The translations under genes were made by a program, and so were the position numbers. The notes under the pieces were generated by a model that saw nothing but the letters and a program-made list of their open reading frames with translations, was not told where the DNA came from and made no database searches. Below are positions 17,457 through 24,972 of a stretch of DNA of 64,000 nt, piece after piece. Numbering within the stretch: position 1 is the first letter of the stretch; each line of letters starts with the position of its first letter. The stretch lies in contig CABUUO010000002.1 of NCBI GenBank assembly GCA_902494875.1, positions 232,470 to 296,469 on the forward strand, read 5' to 3'. Source of the stretch: an uncultured Pseudomonadota bacterium (lineage in GTDB: Bacteria > Pseudomonadota > Alphaproteobacteria > RF32 > CAG-239).

Positions 17457-17584
17457 AGAAAATTCGTCCGGCGGGGTATCTGATATGGGAACGGTAAATA
17501 ATTTGCTTGATTAACAGATAAAAAAATGCTGGATTTTTAAAAAGTTTTCTGTTATATGTCTTTACAGAATTGATAATATTAGAT

Positions 17585-17609
17585 GAGGCGGGGTCAAAAA
17601 CCCCGCTTC
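17585..17609 (+). promoter_or_regulatory. Strong hairpin in the rimP leader (possible attenuator)
   Basis: GAGGCGGGGT (17585-17594) pairs with ACCCCGCTTC (17600-17609), with one wobble, over CAAAA. It ends about ten bases before the AAGGA SD of rimP. A TTCTTT tract follows. It could terminate lptG or attenuate the rimP-nusA operon. Confidence 0.55.
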
Positions 17610-17628
17610 TTTCGTAAGGAAACAGGAT

Positions 17629-18147
17629 ATGCAGGTTAAACACCAGTTACAAGATTTGTTAGAGCCGGTTATTGAGGATTTGGGGTATGAAATGGTGCGG
17701 ATTATGACAATCGGCCAGAAAAACCCGACCTTGCAGATTATGATTGACCGCAAGGACGGCAAAGACATTACGGTTGACGACTGTGCGACGGTCAGCCGCA
17801 AAATTTCCGAGGTCATGGATGAAAAAGACCCGATTGACGACCAGTATTCTCTGGAAGTCAGTTCTCCGGGGCTGGACCGGCCTTTGACCAAGCCCGAACA
17901 TTTTAAACGTTTTTTGGGCTATGAAACCAAAATCGAGACAAGCACGGAGGTTTCCGGCCGCAAACGTTTTAAGGGAAAAACGCTTGCTGTTGACAATGAA
18001 AACAACATTACCGTCAATATGGACGGTCAGGAATATGTGATTCCGTTTGCCGAAATAAGCAAAGCCAAAATTGTTTTGACAGATGAGCTGCTGGCGGAAT
18101 ATATGGCGGCTCATGCCGATGACGAACCCGTTGAAATTGAAGAATAG
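17629..18147 (+). CDS. rimP: Ribosome maturation factor RimP
   Basis: 172 residues. N-terminal domain with L-E-P-V-I-E-D-L-G-Y-E-M-V near 10 and I-D-R-K-D-G near 38; the conserved L-E-V-S-S-P-G-L-D-R-P-L segment lies near 75. RimP binds the 30S subunit during assembly. It is directly upstream of nusA (30-bp gap), the conserved order. The acidic C-terminal tail of about 12 residues is longer than the core fold needs. Confidence 0.95.
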   Translation: MQVKHQLQDLLEPVIEDLGYEMVRIMTIGQKNPTLQIMIDRKDGKDITVDDCATVSRKISEVMDEKDPIDDQYSLEVSSPGLDRPLTKPEHFKRFLGYETKIETSTEVSGRKRFKGKTLAVDNENNITVNMDGQEYVIPFAEISKAKIVLTDELLAEYMAAHADDEPVEIEE

Positions 18148-18177
18148 TTAATAAAATAATTAATCAGAGGACTAAAA

Positions 18178-19725
18178 ATGCAAAATATCGAAAGTATGCC
18201 AAGACCTGAAATTATCTTAGTTGCCGATACGGTGGCCCGCGAAAAAAACATTGAGCGCGACGACGTGTTGGAAGCGATGGAAATTGCCATTCAGAAAGCC
18301 GGACGTTCAAAGTATGGTTTTGAACACGACATCCGCGCGCATATTGACCGCAAAACCGGCGCCATCACTCTGGCTCGTTACCGCGAGGTCGTCGAATCCG
18401 AAGACCAGGTCGAGAACGAAGTTACACAGATGACTTTGGCTCAGGCAAAAGCTTATGATAAGAACATCAAGGCCGGCGAATTTATCATCGACAATCTGCC
18501 GCCGATCGATTTTGGCCGCATTGCCGCCCAAACCGCGAAGCAGGTTATTGTTCAAAAAGTTCGCGATGCCGAACGCAACAAACAGTATGAAGAGTATAAG
18601 GAAAAGGTCGGCACGATTGTCAACGGTACGGTCAAACGCGTTGAGTTCGGCAACGTGGTTTTGGATATCGGCAAGGCCGAAGCGGTTTTGCGTCGTGACG
18701 AAATCATTCCGAGAGAAAAATTCAAAAACGGCGACCGGGTTCGCGCTTATGTTCTGGAAGTCCGCAAAGAGAACAAAGGACCGCAGATTTTCCTGTCACG
18801 CACCTGTCCTGAGTTTTTGGCCAAGCTGTTTACTTCCGAAGTTCCGGAAATTTATGACGGCATTGTCAAAATCGTTGCCGTTTCCCGCGATCCGGGCTCC
18901 AAGGCTAAGATTGCGGTTAAAACCGATGACGTGACCGTTGATGCGGTCGGCGCCTGTGTCGGTCTGCGCGGCATTCGCGTTCAGGCGGTGGTTACCGAAT
19001 TGCAGGGCGAAAAAATTGATATCGTTCCCTATTCGGAAGACAAAGCGCAGTTTATTGTGGCGGCGCTGGCTCCCGCTGAGGTTACCAAGGTGGTTTTGGA
19101 TGAAGAAAACAACCGTATTGAAGTTGTGGTTCCTCAGGAGCAGTTCTCTATTGCCATCGGCCGCCGCGGCCAAAACGTCAAACTGGCATCCCAGCTTATC
19201 GGCTGTGACATTGACGTCTTGACCGAAGAGCAGGAACAGGAGCGCCGCTCCAATGAAAACAAAGTCCGTTCGCAGCGCTTTATGGAAGCTCTGGATGTTG
19301 ACGAAATGATTGCGCATCTGCTGATTGCGGAAGGGTTTTCAAATGTTGACGAAGTGGCTTTGGTTCCGTTGTCCGAACTTGCTGAGATCGAAGGTTTTGA
19401 CGAAGACGTTGCCAAAGAGCTGCAAGCCCGCGCCAAAGCTTTTGTTGAAAAACGCAACAAAGAATTTGAAGAAAAGAGCAAATCTTTGGGTATTGACGAC
19501 AAAATCCAGGAGATTGAAGGTCTGGACCGTGACATGATTTTGACTTTGGCCAATGCCGGCGTTAAAACGGTTGATGATCTGGGTGATCTTGCTACCGACG
19601 AACTGATTGAAATTCTCGGCGAAAACACCATTTCGGTAGTCGAGGCCAACAAAATCATCATGGCTGCGCGCGCACACTGGTTTGAAGGCGAAGACGAACA
19701 GCCGGCAAACGGGGACGCTGAGTAA
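18178..19725 (+). CDS. nusA: Transcription termination/antitermination factor NusA
   Basis: 515 residues. N-terminal RNA-polymerase-binding domain, an S1 domain (about 135-200, with G-T-V-K-R-V-E-F-G-N), two KH domains (second with I-G-R-R-G-Q-N-V-K-L-A near 325), and C-terminal helix-hairpin-helix acidic repeats. It controls pausing, termination and antitermination. SD is AGAGGA. It lies between rimP and ylxR, as usual. Confidence 0.97.
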   Translation: MQNIESMPRPEIILVADTVAREKNIERDDVLEAMEIAIQKAGRSKYGFEHDIRAHIDRKTGAITLARYREVVESEDQVENEVTQMTLAQAKAYDKNIKAGEFIIDNLPPIDFGRIAAQTAKQVIVQKVRDAERNKQYEEYKEKVGTIVNGTVKRVEFGNVVLDIGKAEAVLRRDEIIPREKFKNGDRVRAYVLEVRKENKGPQIFLSRTCPEFLAKLFTSEVPEIYDGIVKIVAVSRDPGSKAKIAVKTDDVTVDAVGACVGLRGIRVQAVVTELQGEKIDIVPYSEDKAQFIVAALAPAEVTKVVLDEENNRIEVVVPQEQFSIAIGRRGQNVKLASQLIGCDIDVLTEEQEQERRSNENKVRSQRFMEALDVDEMIAHLLIAEGFSNVDEVALVPLSELAEIEGFDEDVAKELQARAKAFVEKRNKEFEEKSKSLGIDDKIQEIEGLDRDMILTLANAGVKTVDDLGDLATDELIEILGENTISVVEANKIIMAARAHWFEGEDEQPANGDAE

Positions 19726-19730
19726 CAAAG

Positions 19731-20300
19731 ATGAAGGTTGCGGAGGAAAGAAAATGCATTGTCTGCGGTGGAGTCACGGAGAAGGATGAGCTTCTCCGCT
19801 TCACGGTGACGCCCGATGGGCAGGTTATTCCCGATTTTAAGAAAAAACTGCCGGGGCGCGGAGTGTGGGTCAAATGTTCTAAAACAGCCCTGCAAACCGC
19901 CGTCGACAAGAATCTTTTCTCCAAGGCCTTTAAAAAAGCCGTGAAGGCCGATGCTTCTCTGGTGCAAACCGTTGAAGAACTGTTGCGCAAAAGAGGTTTG
20001 GACGCCGTTTCTCTGGCTCGCAAGGCCGGTGTTTTGATTACCGGTTTTGAGAAAGTCTGCGAAGCGGTCAAGAAAGGCAAAGTTGCCTTTGTCTTGGAGG
20101 CAAAAGACGCCGGTGCAGACGGTCATAACCGGATTATGCTGCTGGCAAAGGATTTGGAAGTTTTCAGAACTTATGAAATTGAGGAGTTGGATAAGGCATT
20201 AAATAAGGTAAATACAGTTCATGCCGCTTTTTTGAAAGGCGAAATGGCAAAAGCAATCCGCAATGAGTTTTCAAGGTTTGAGAACTTTTTAAATTCTTAA
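19731..20300 (+). CDS. YlxR-L7Ae-like RNA-binding protein
   Basis: 189 residues. The N-terminus is a YlxR (DUF448) domain with R-K-C-I-V-C-G at 7-13 and the G-R-G-V-W-V strand near 42. The C-terminal half (about 80-180) resembles the L7Ae/L30e fold, with S-L-A-R-K-A-G-V-L-I-T-G. Such fusions between nusA and infB are common in alphaproteobacteria and are annotated as nucleic-acid-binding proteins. It begins 5 bp after nusA, so translation is probably coupled. Confidence 0.92.
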   Translation: MKVAEERKCIVCGGVTEKDELLRFTVTPDGQVIPDFKKKLPGRGVWVKCSKTALQTAVDKNLFSKAFKKAVKADASLVQTVEELLRKRGLDAVSLARKAGVLITGFEKVCEAVKKGKVAFVLEAKDAGADGHNRIMLLAKDLEVFRTYEIEELDKALNKVNTVHAAFLKGEMAKAIRNEFSRFENFLNS

Positions 20301-20331
20301 AAAAGACAAAGAGTAGAGAGAAGGAATTATA

Positions 20332-22803
20332 ATGACAGAAGATAATGCAAAAAATAAACTAACATTATCGGGAAAATCGACCCTGACGCTCAAGCTTGGC
20401 GACAAGAAGCCGGCTGGCAGCGAGGGAAAAAAGGTTGTGCAGGTGGAAGTGCGCAAAAAACGGGTTATTAATCCGGCTGCGGCGGCGGAACCAAAGGTTG
20501 AAATTGACGACGCAACGGCCGCCAAGCTGCGTCTGATTGCCGAGGCCAAGGAACATGAGGCCAGACGCCGTCAGGAAGAGGAAGAAAAGGCCGCTCTGCG
20601 CCAAAAACTGCAGGAAGAGGAAAGACGTCGCCGGGAAGAAGAGGCCGCTGCATTGGAAAATGTGAAGGCTGCCGCAGAAGAAGTTAAACAGGCTGCAAAA
20701 AGCAAGGATGTTTTTGTATCGGCGCCGTCTGCAGAAGACAAAAGCTATAACAAGGAAAAGGTTAAAGAGAAAAAGGCCAAAGACTTTGACGAAGAAGATG
20801 ATGAAGAAGACATTCGTCATAAGTCTAAGGTTATTTCCGCCAAAGAAGACGCATTTGAACAAGACCGCAAAAAGGTTATGAAACGCAGTTTTGAACAGCC
20901 AAAACGTGGCGGAAAGTTCAATGTTCACAGCATTATGGGCAGCGGTGACGACGATGATGACGATTATGGTTTCGGCGGGCGCAGACGCTATAAGAAAAAG
21001 CAACCCAAGCCGCAGCCGGTTCAACAACAGCCGCAGGAAAAGATTATCCGCGAGGTGGTTATTCCCGAAGTGATTACCGTTCAGGAGCTGGCTAACCGTA
21101 TGGCCGAGAAGGGTGCGGACGTGATTAAGAAACTGATGTCGCTGGGCGTTATGGCAACGATTAACCAGCCGATTGACGCCGATACGGCGCAGATCGTGGT
21201 CGAAGAGCTCGGACATAAGTTCAAACGCGTGGCTGACAGCGACGTTGAACTGGGGCTGGGCGGCAATGAGGACAAACCCGAAGATCTGCTGCCGAGAGCT
21301 CCTGTGGTGACAGTTATGGGACACGTTGACCACGGCAAGACTTCGTTGCTGGACGCTTTGCGCGAAACCAACGTTGCGGCTAAGGAGGCCGGCGGCATTA
21401 CTCAGCATATCGGCGCTTATCAGATTACGGTTCCGACCGGAGATAAAATTACTTTTATTGATACGCCGGGACACGAAGCTTTCTCGGAAATGCGCGCGCG
21501 CGGCGCTAAGGTGACCGATATCGTGGTTTTGGTGGTTGCGGCCAACGACGGTATTATGCCGCAAACAATTGAGGCTATCCGCCATGCGCAGGCGGCGGAA
21601 GTTCCGATTGTGGTTGCGATTAACAAAATCGACCTGCCGGGTGCGGATCCGATGAAAGTCAAAACCGCTTTGCTGCAGCATGGAATTGCGGTTGAGGAAA
21701 TGGGCGGCGACAGTTTGTGTGCTGAAGTTTCTGCTAAAAAACGCATCAATATCGACAAACTGGTGGAAGCGATTTTGCTGCAGGCCGAAATTTTGGATTT
21801 GAAAGCTAATCCGAATCGGGCGGCCGAAGGTGCTGTGGTTGAAGCCAAAATGGAAAAAGGCCGCGGTTCGGTGGCAACGGTTCTGGTGCAGAAAGGCACT
21901 CTGAAAATCGGCGACATTATCATTGCGGGCAAAGAGTGGGGGCGCGTCCGTGCAATGTTTAACGAAAACGGCAAAAAGATTTTTGAAGCCGGTCCCGCTA
22001 CGCCGGTTGAGGTTTTGGGGCTGCAAGGCACTCCTGCCGCCGGTGACGACTTTATTGTGGTTGCTGATGAGACGCAAGCCAAACAGGTTACCAATTACCG
22101 TATCTGCAAAGAGCGTGACGCCAAAATCGTAAAATCGGCGAAGTCGGCGATGGAACAGATGCTTGATAAGATTAAGTCCGGCGAATCCAAACACCTGCCG
22201 ATTATTATCAAGGCAGACGTTCAGGGTTCGATTGAAGCGCTGGAAGGAACGCTGAACAAGCTTTCTACCGACGAGGTGGACGTGCAGATTCTGCACTCGG
22301 CGGTCGGACCGATTTCCGAATCGGACATTTCGCTGGCGAAGGCTTCCAATGCACTGATTATCGGCTTTAATGTCCGCGCCATTCCGCAGGCTCGCGATAT
22401 GGCTCGCCGCGACGGCGTCGAAATTAAATATTATTCGATCATTTATGACGTTGCCGATGATGTTAAGAAGGGGTTGGAAGGCATGCTTTCTCCCGAGCTT
22501 AAGGAAAAACTGCTTGGTTATGCCGAAATCCGGGAAGTTTATAATATTACCGGCGTCGGCAAGGTTGCGGGATGTATGGTTACCGAAGGCATTGTCCGCC
22601 GCGGCGCCAAAGTCCGCCTGCTGCGCGACAACGTGGTTATCCATGACGGTTCTCTCGGCCAGCTGAAGCGCTTTAAGGAGGACGTCAAGGAAGTCCGCGA
22701 AGGTTATGAATGCGGAATGAGTTTTGAAAACTACAATGACATTCAAAAGGGTGACTTTATTGAGTGTTATGAGATAGAGGAAATCGCCGCAAAACTTTCA
22801 TAA
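20332..22803 (+). CDS. infB: Translation initiation factor IF-2
   Basis: 823 residues. A highly charged N-terminal region (about 1-235, with a long Arg/Glu-rich coiled-coil-like stretch and a D-D-D-D-D-Y segment), then the IF2-N domain (about 245-295) and the GTPase domain. G1 is G-H-V-D-H-G-K-T near 331, G3 D-T-P-G-H-E, G4 N-K-I-D. Domains II-IV complete the factor that brings initiator tRNA to the 30S subunit. The last codons form one arm of structured repeat copy C. Confidence 0.97.
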   Translation: MTEDNAKNKLTLSGKSTLTLKLGDKKPAGSEGKKVVQVEVRKKRVINPAAAAEPKVEIDDATAAKLRLIAEAKEHEARRRQEEEEKAALRQKLQEEERRRREEEAAALENVKAAAEEVKQAAKSKDVFVSAPSAEDKSYNKEKVKEKKAKDFDEEDDEEDIRHKSKVISAKEDAFEQDRKKVMKRSFEQPKRGGKFNVHSIMGSGDDDDDDYGFGGRRRYKKKQPKPQPVQQQPQEKIIREVVIPEVITVQELANRMAEKGADVIKKLMSLGVMATINQPIDADTAQIVVEELGHKFKRVADSDVELGLGGNEDKPEDLLPRAPVVTVMGHVDHGKTSLLDALRETNVAAKEAGGITQHIGAYQITVPTGDKITFIDTPGHEAFSEMRARGAKVTDIVVLVVAANDGIMPQTIEAIRHAQAAEVPIVVAINKIDLPGADPMKVKTALLQHGIAVEEMGGDSLCAEVSAKKRINIDKLVEAILLQAEILDLKANPNRAAEGAVVEAKMEKGRGSVATVLVQKGTLKIGDIIIAGKEWGRVRAMFNENGKKIFEAGPATPVEVLGLQGTPAAGDDFIVVADETQAKQVTNYRICKERDAKIVKSAKSAMEQMLDKIKSGESKHLPIIIKADVQGSIEALEGTLNKLSTDEVDVQILHSAVGPISESDISLAKASNALIIGFNVRAIPQARDMARRDGVEIKYYSIIYDVADDVKKGLEGMLSPELKEKLLGYAEIREVYNITGVGKVAGCMVTEGIVRRGAKVRLLRDNVVIHDGSLGQLKRFKEDVKEVREGYECGMSFENYNDIQKGDFIECYEIEEIAAKLS

Positions 22804-22914
22804 CGGCCAACAGATACAGGTTTTGCGGGTTGAAAGTTTCTTTATGTACTTAATTGTACGTTGCGGCACTTTCACCCCAAAATCGTATTAGTGGTTTCGC
22901 TGTGAAGGTTTTGC
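22789..22914 (+). repeat. Structured intergenic element, copy C (infB-rbfA)
   Basis: An outer stem joins the last codons of infB (22789-22800) to 22903-22914 (12 bp, one wobble). Inside, TATA-type pairing, a 14-nt linker, a 7-bp stem TGAAAGT (22831-22837) / ACTTTCA (22868-22874), an apical GTAC (22846-22849) / GTAC (22856-22859) hairpin, and an 11-nt linker repeat the plan of copies A and B with the same spacings. Downstream of the outer stem is CTTTAATTT, so it could attenuate transcription into rbfA. Confidence 0.75.
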
Positions 22915-22937
22915 CTTTAATTTGATTGGGTAAAAAA

Positions 22938-23315
22938 ATGGCAAATACAAAAGAACCGTCACAAAGACAGCTTCGTGTCGGGCAGGAAATCCGCCGGATT
23001 ATCTCTTCCGAGATTGAACGCGGCGAAGTGCGTAATCTTCAGGATATTGATACCATGGTGACTATAACCAAGGTTCGGGTTTCGCCGGATTTGAAATATT
23101 GCAACGTGTATATCATGACGTTGAACGGAGAACATCTGAAAGAGGTCTTTGAGGGGCTTACGCTGGCGGCAGGACATTTTCGCAAGAGCATCGGCCGCAA
23201 TACCAATCTGCGTTATGTGCCGGAAATAGTTTTTCGCGTTGACGATACGTTTGCTGAAGTGGACAAGATTGAGAAGCTTCTGCATGATCCCAGGGTGCAG
23301 CAGGATTTGAAATAA
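22938..23315 (+). CDS. rbfA: Ribosome-binding factor A
   Basis: 125 residues from ATG 22938. No good SD is visible (TTGGGTAAAAAA precedes it); a TTG at 22926 is the only other option and adds four residues. The KH-like fold is marked by R-V-G-Q-E-I-R-R-I-I near the start, V-T-I-T-K-V-R-V-S-P-D-L-K and R-Y-V-P-E-I-V-F-R-V-D. It matures the 5' end of 16S rRNA. A terminator follows, but truB has its own SD and lies close by. Confidence 0.93.
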   Translation: MANTKEPSQRQLRVGQEIRRIISSEIERGEVRNLQDIDTMVTITKVRVSPDLKYCNVYIMTLNGEHLKEVFEGLTLAAGHFRKSIGRNTNLRYVPEIVFRVDDTFAEVDKIEKLLHDPRVQQDLK

Positions 23316-23322
23316 AGTTTTA

Positions 23323-23358
23323 AAAAACGGCCGAAATTGTGCTTTCGACCGTTTTTTT
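23323..23358 (+). terminator. Intrinsic terminator after rbfA
   Basis: A 14-base arm (23323-23336) pairs with 23343-23356 with one C/A mismatch, over TTGTGC, and ends in a T-run. It would separate rbfA from truB, at least in part. Confidence 0.8.
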
Positions 23359-23412
23359 ATTGACGAATCCTGCTTTTCACTTATGCTGGGGTTAAATTTT
23401 TTAGAGGAAGAT

Positions 23413-24339
23413 ATGGGACGTCGAAAAAAAGGCGATGATGTCAGCGGCTGGCTGATTATAGACAAACCTCGGGATATGGGTTCGACTGAGGTCGTAAATC
23501 TGACCCGGAGGTTGTTCAATGCCCGGAAGAACGGGCATACGGGGACGTTGGACCCTTTTGCCACCGGGGTGCTGCCGATTGCCTTCGGCGAGGCGACAAA
23601 AGTCATTCCTTTTGTTACCGACGGTCCGAAAGAATATGAATTTGTCATTCAATGGGGGCAGGCAACTTCTACCGGCGATACCGAAGGCGAAATCATCGGC
23701 AAAACGGAAAAAATTCCATCCCGAGATGAGATTCTGCGGGTTATCCCCGATTTTCTGGGATCAATTAAACAGGTGCCGCCGGCTTATTCGGCGATAAAAA
23801 TTGACGGCCGCAGGGCTTATGATCTGGTTCGGCAGGGAGAAACGGTCGACATTCCGGAACGAATCGTAGAGATTTATTATCTGGAGCTGCTGGAGGAGCT
23901 GACCGGCAATCAGGCCCGATTTAAAGTAGGCTGTTCCAAAGGGACTTATGTGCGCACGCTGGGGCAGGATTTGGCATTGGCGCTCGGTTCTTTGGGCTAT
24001 CTGCGGGAGCTCAGGCGCACAAAATGCGGTAATTTTACGCTTGAAGATACGATTTTGCTGGAAAATTTGAAAAATATAGTGCATATTGAAGACCTGAGAA
24101 AAGTTTTGCTTCCGGTAATAACTTCTCTGCGCGACATCGCGGAGTTAGCTGTAACCGAAGCGGATGCCGCTAAACTTCGTCAAGGACAGGCAATATCTCC
24201 GCGGGCATATCAGGATCAAAACCTGAATGAAGGCGTAGCTTTTGCCACTTGTAACGGGGAGTTGACGGCAATATTGCGAATCGAAGAGAAAAGAATCTCT
24301 CCCGAACGCGTTTTTAATTTTAACAACGGTGCCGAATAA
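23413..24339 (+). CDS. truB: tRNA pseudouridine(55) synthase
   Basis: 308 residues from ATG 23413 with AGAGGAAG upstream; an ATG at 23383 lacks an SD. Motif G-W-L-I-I-D-K-P, catalytic Asp in G-T-L-D-P-F-A-T-G-V-L-P near 46-57, and the S-K-G-T-Y-V-R-T-L motif near 178 are present, followed by a PUA-like C-terminal domain. It modifies U55 in the T-loop of tRNAs. Confidence 0.96.
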   Translation: MGRRKKGDDVSGWLIIDKPRDMGSTEVVNLTRRLFNARKNGHTGTLDPFATGVLPIAFGEATKVIPFVTDGPKEYEFVIQWGQATSTGDTEGEIIGKTEKIPSRDEILRVIPDFLGSIKQVPPAYSAIKIDGRRAYDLVRQGETVDIPERIVEIYYLELLEELTGNQARFKVGCSKGTYVRTLGQDLALALGSLGYLRELRRTKCGNFTLEDTILLENLKNIVHIEDLRKVLLPVITSLRDIAELAVTEADAAKLRQGQAISPRAYQDQNLNEGVAFATCNGELTAILRIEEKRISPERVFNFNNGAE

Positions 24340-24369
24340 TTCCGGCGCAGCATTAAAAGGAAAATATTG

Positions 24370-24639
24370 ATGTCGATTACAAATGAAAAAAGACAGGAAT
24401 TGATTAAGGCTTATGCCATTAATCCGAACGATACCGGTTCTCCGGAAGTTCAGATTGCTATTTGGACTGCACGTATTAACAGCCTGATTGAGCATTTTAA
24501 CACTCATCCGAAAGACAAACATTCTCGTCTGGGTTTGATGAAGATGGTTTCCCGCCGCCGTCACCTTTTGGACTATCTGAAAGGCAAGAGCGAGAGCCGT
24601 TATCAGGAAATCATTAAAAAGCTGGATCTGCGTAAGTAA
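24370..24639 (+). CDS. rpsO: 30S ribosomal protein S15
   Basis: 89 residues from ATG 24370 (AAAAGGAAAA upstream; a TTG directly before it is in frame). Contains the N-D-T-G-S-P-E-V-Q-I-A segment, H-S-R-L-G-L and R-R-R-H-L-L-D-Y-L-K, the rRNA-binding face. S15 binds the central domain of 16S rRNA. It is followed by a terminator and the structured pnp leader. Confidence 0.97.
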   Translation: MSITNEKRQELIKAYAINPNDTGSPEVQIAIWTARINSLIEHFNTHPKDKHSRLGLMKMVSRRRHLLDYLKGKSESRYQEIIKKLDLRK

Positions 24640-24659
24640 TCCGGCGGGAACTGTTTTTG

Positions 24660-24806
24660 ATGAGCTTGTCCGAAACCGAAATTTGCAGTCTGCTTTTCCG
24701 CGTGTTGGAAAATATGCGTCGGGTTTGTGTCTTGCGTTTGGGTACGGCGGGTTTGATTGAAAACAATTCCGCAAATGTCCGGTCGGGATTGACGTCCGGC
24801 AGGTAA
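24660..24806 (+). CDS. Possible 48-residue small open frame between rpsO and pnp
   Basis: ATG 24660 to TAA 24806 encodes 48 residues starting M-S-L-S-E-T-E-I-C. It lies just after rpsO and ends 7 bp before the terminator hairpin. There is only a weak GGGAA about 10 bases upstream. I do not recognise the product. The 333-bp spacer (24640-24972) otherwise holds the terminator and the pnp hairpin. Confidence 0.25.
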   Translation: MSLSETEICSLLFRVLENMRRVCVLRLGTAGLIENNSANVRSGLTSGR

Positions 24807-24812
24807 ATTTTT

Positions 24813-24846
24813 GGAGTGCGGGGCTGACTTGCTCCGCATTCCTTTT
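24813..24846 (+). terminator. Intrinsic terminator between rpsO and pnp
   Basis: GGAGTGCGGGGC (24813-24824) pairs with GCTCCGCATTCC (24831-24842), 12 bp with two G-U pairs, over TGACTT, followed by TTTT. Confidence 0.85.
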
Positions 24847-24876
24847 AAAATCCTCAAATGACTGAGGTGAGGAAAT

Positions 24877-24936
24877 GGGCTTAACTCTTAGGCAAGGACA
24901 ATGTGTCAGATTTGTTTTTGCCTAAGAGGTAAGTCC
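24877..24936 (+). promoter_or_regulatory. Long hairpin in the pnp leader
   Basis: The 19-base arms 24877-24895 and 24918-24936 pair with a single A/G mismatch and one wobble over a 22-nt loop. It ends 36 bp before the pnp start. In E. coli a long leader stem is cut by RNase III and controls pnp autoregulation; the same role here is inferred. Confidence 0.7.
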
Positions 24937-24972
24937 GAAGAATTTAGACATATGATTATGAAAGGATAAAAT

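Noticed and set aside
20365..22746. Very long open frame on the minus strand opposite infB (about 793 codons)
   Set aside because: It mirrors a well-conserved gene; its product is rich in Asn, His and Phe as expected from antisense reading of GC-biased codons, and has no SD or domain.
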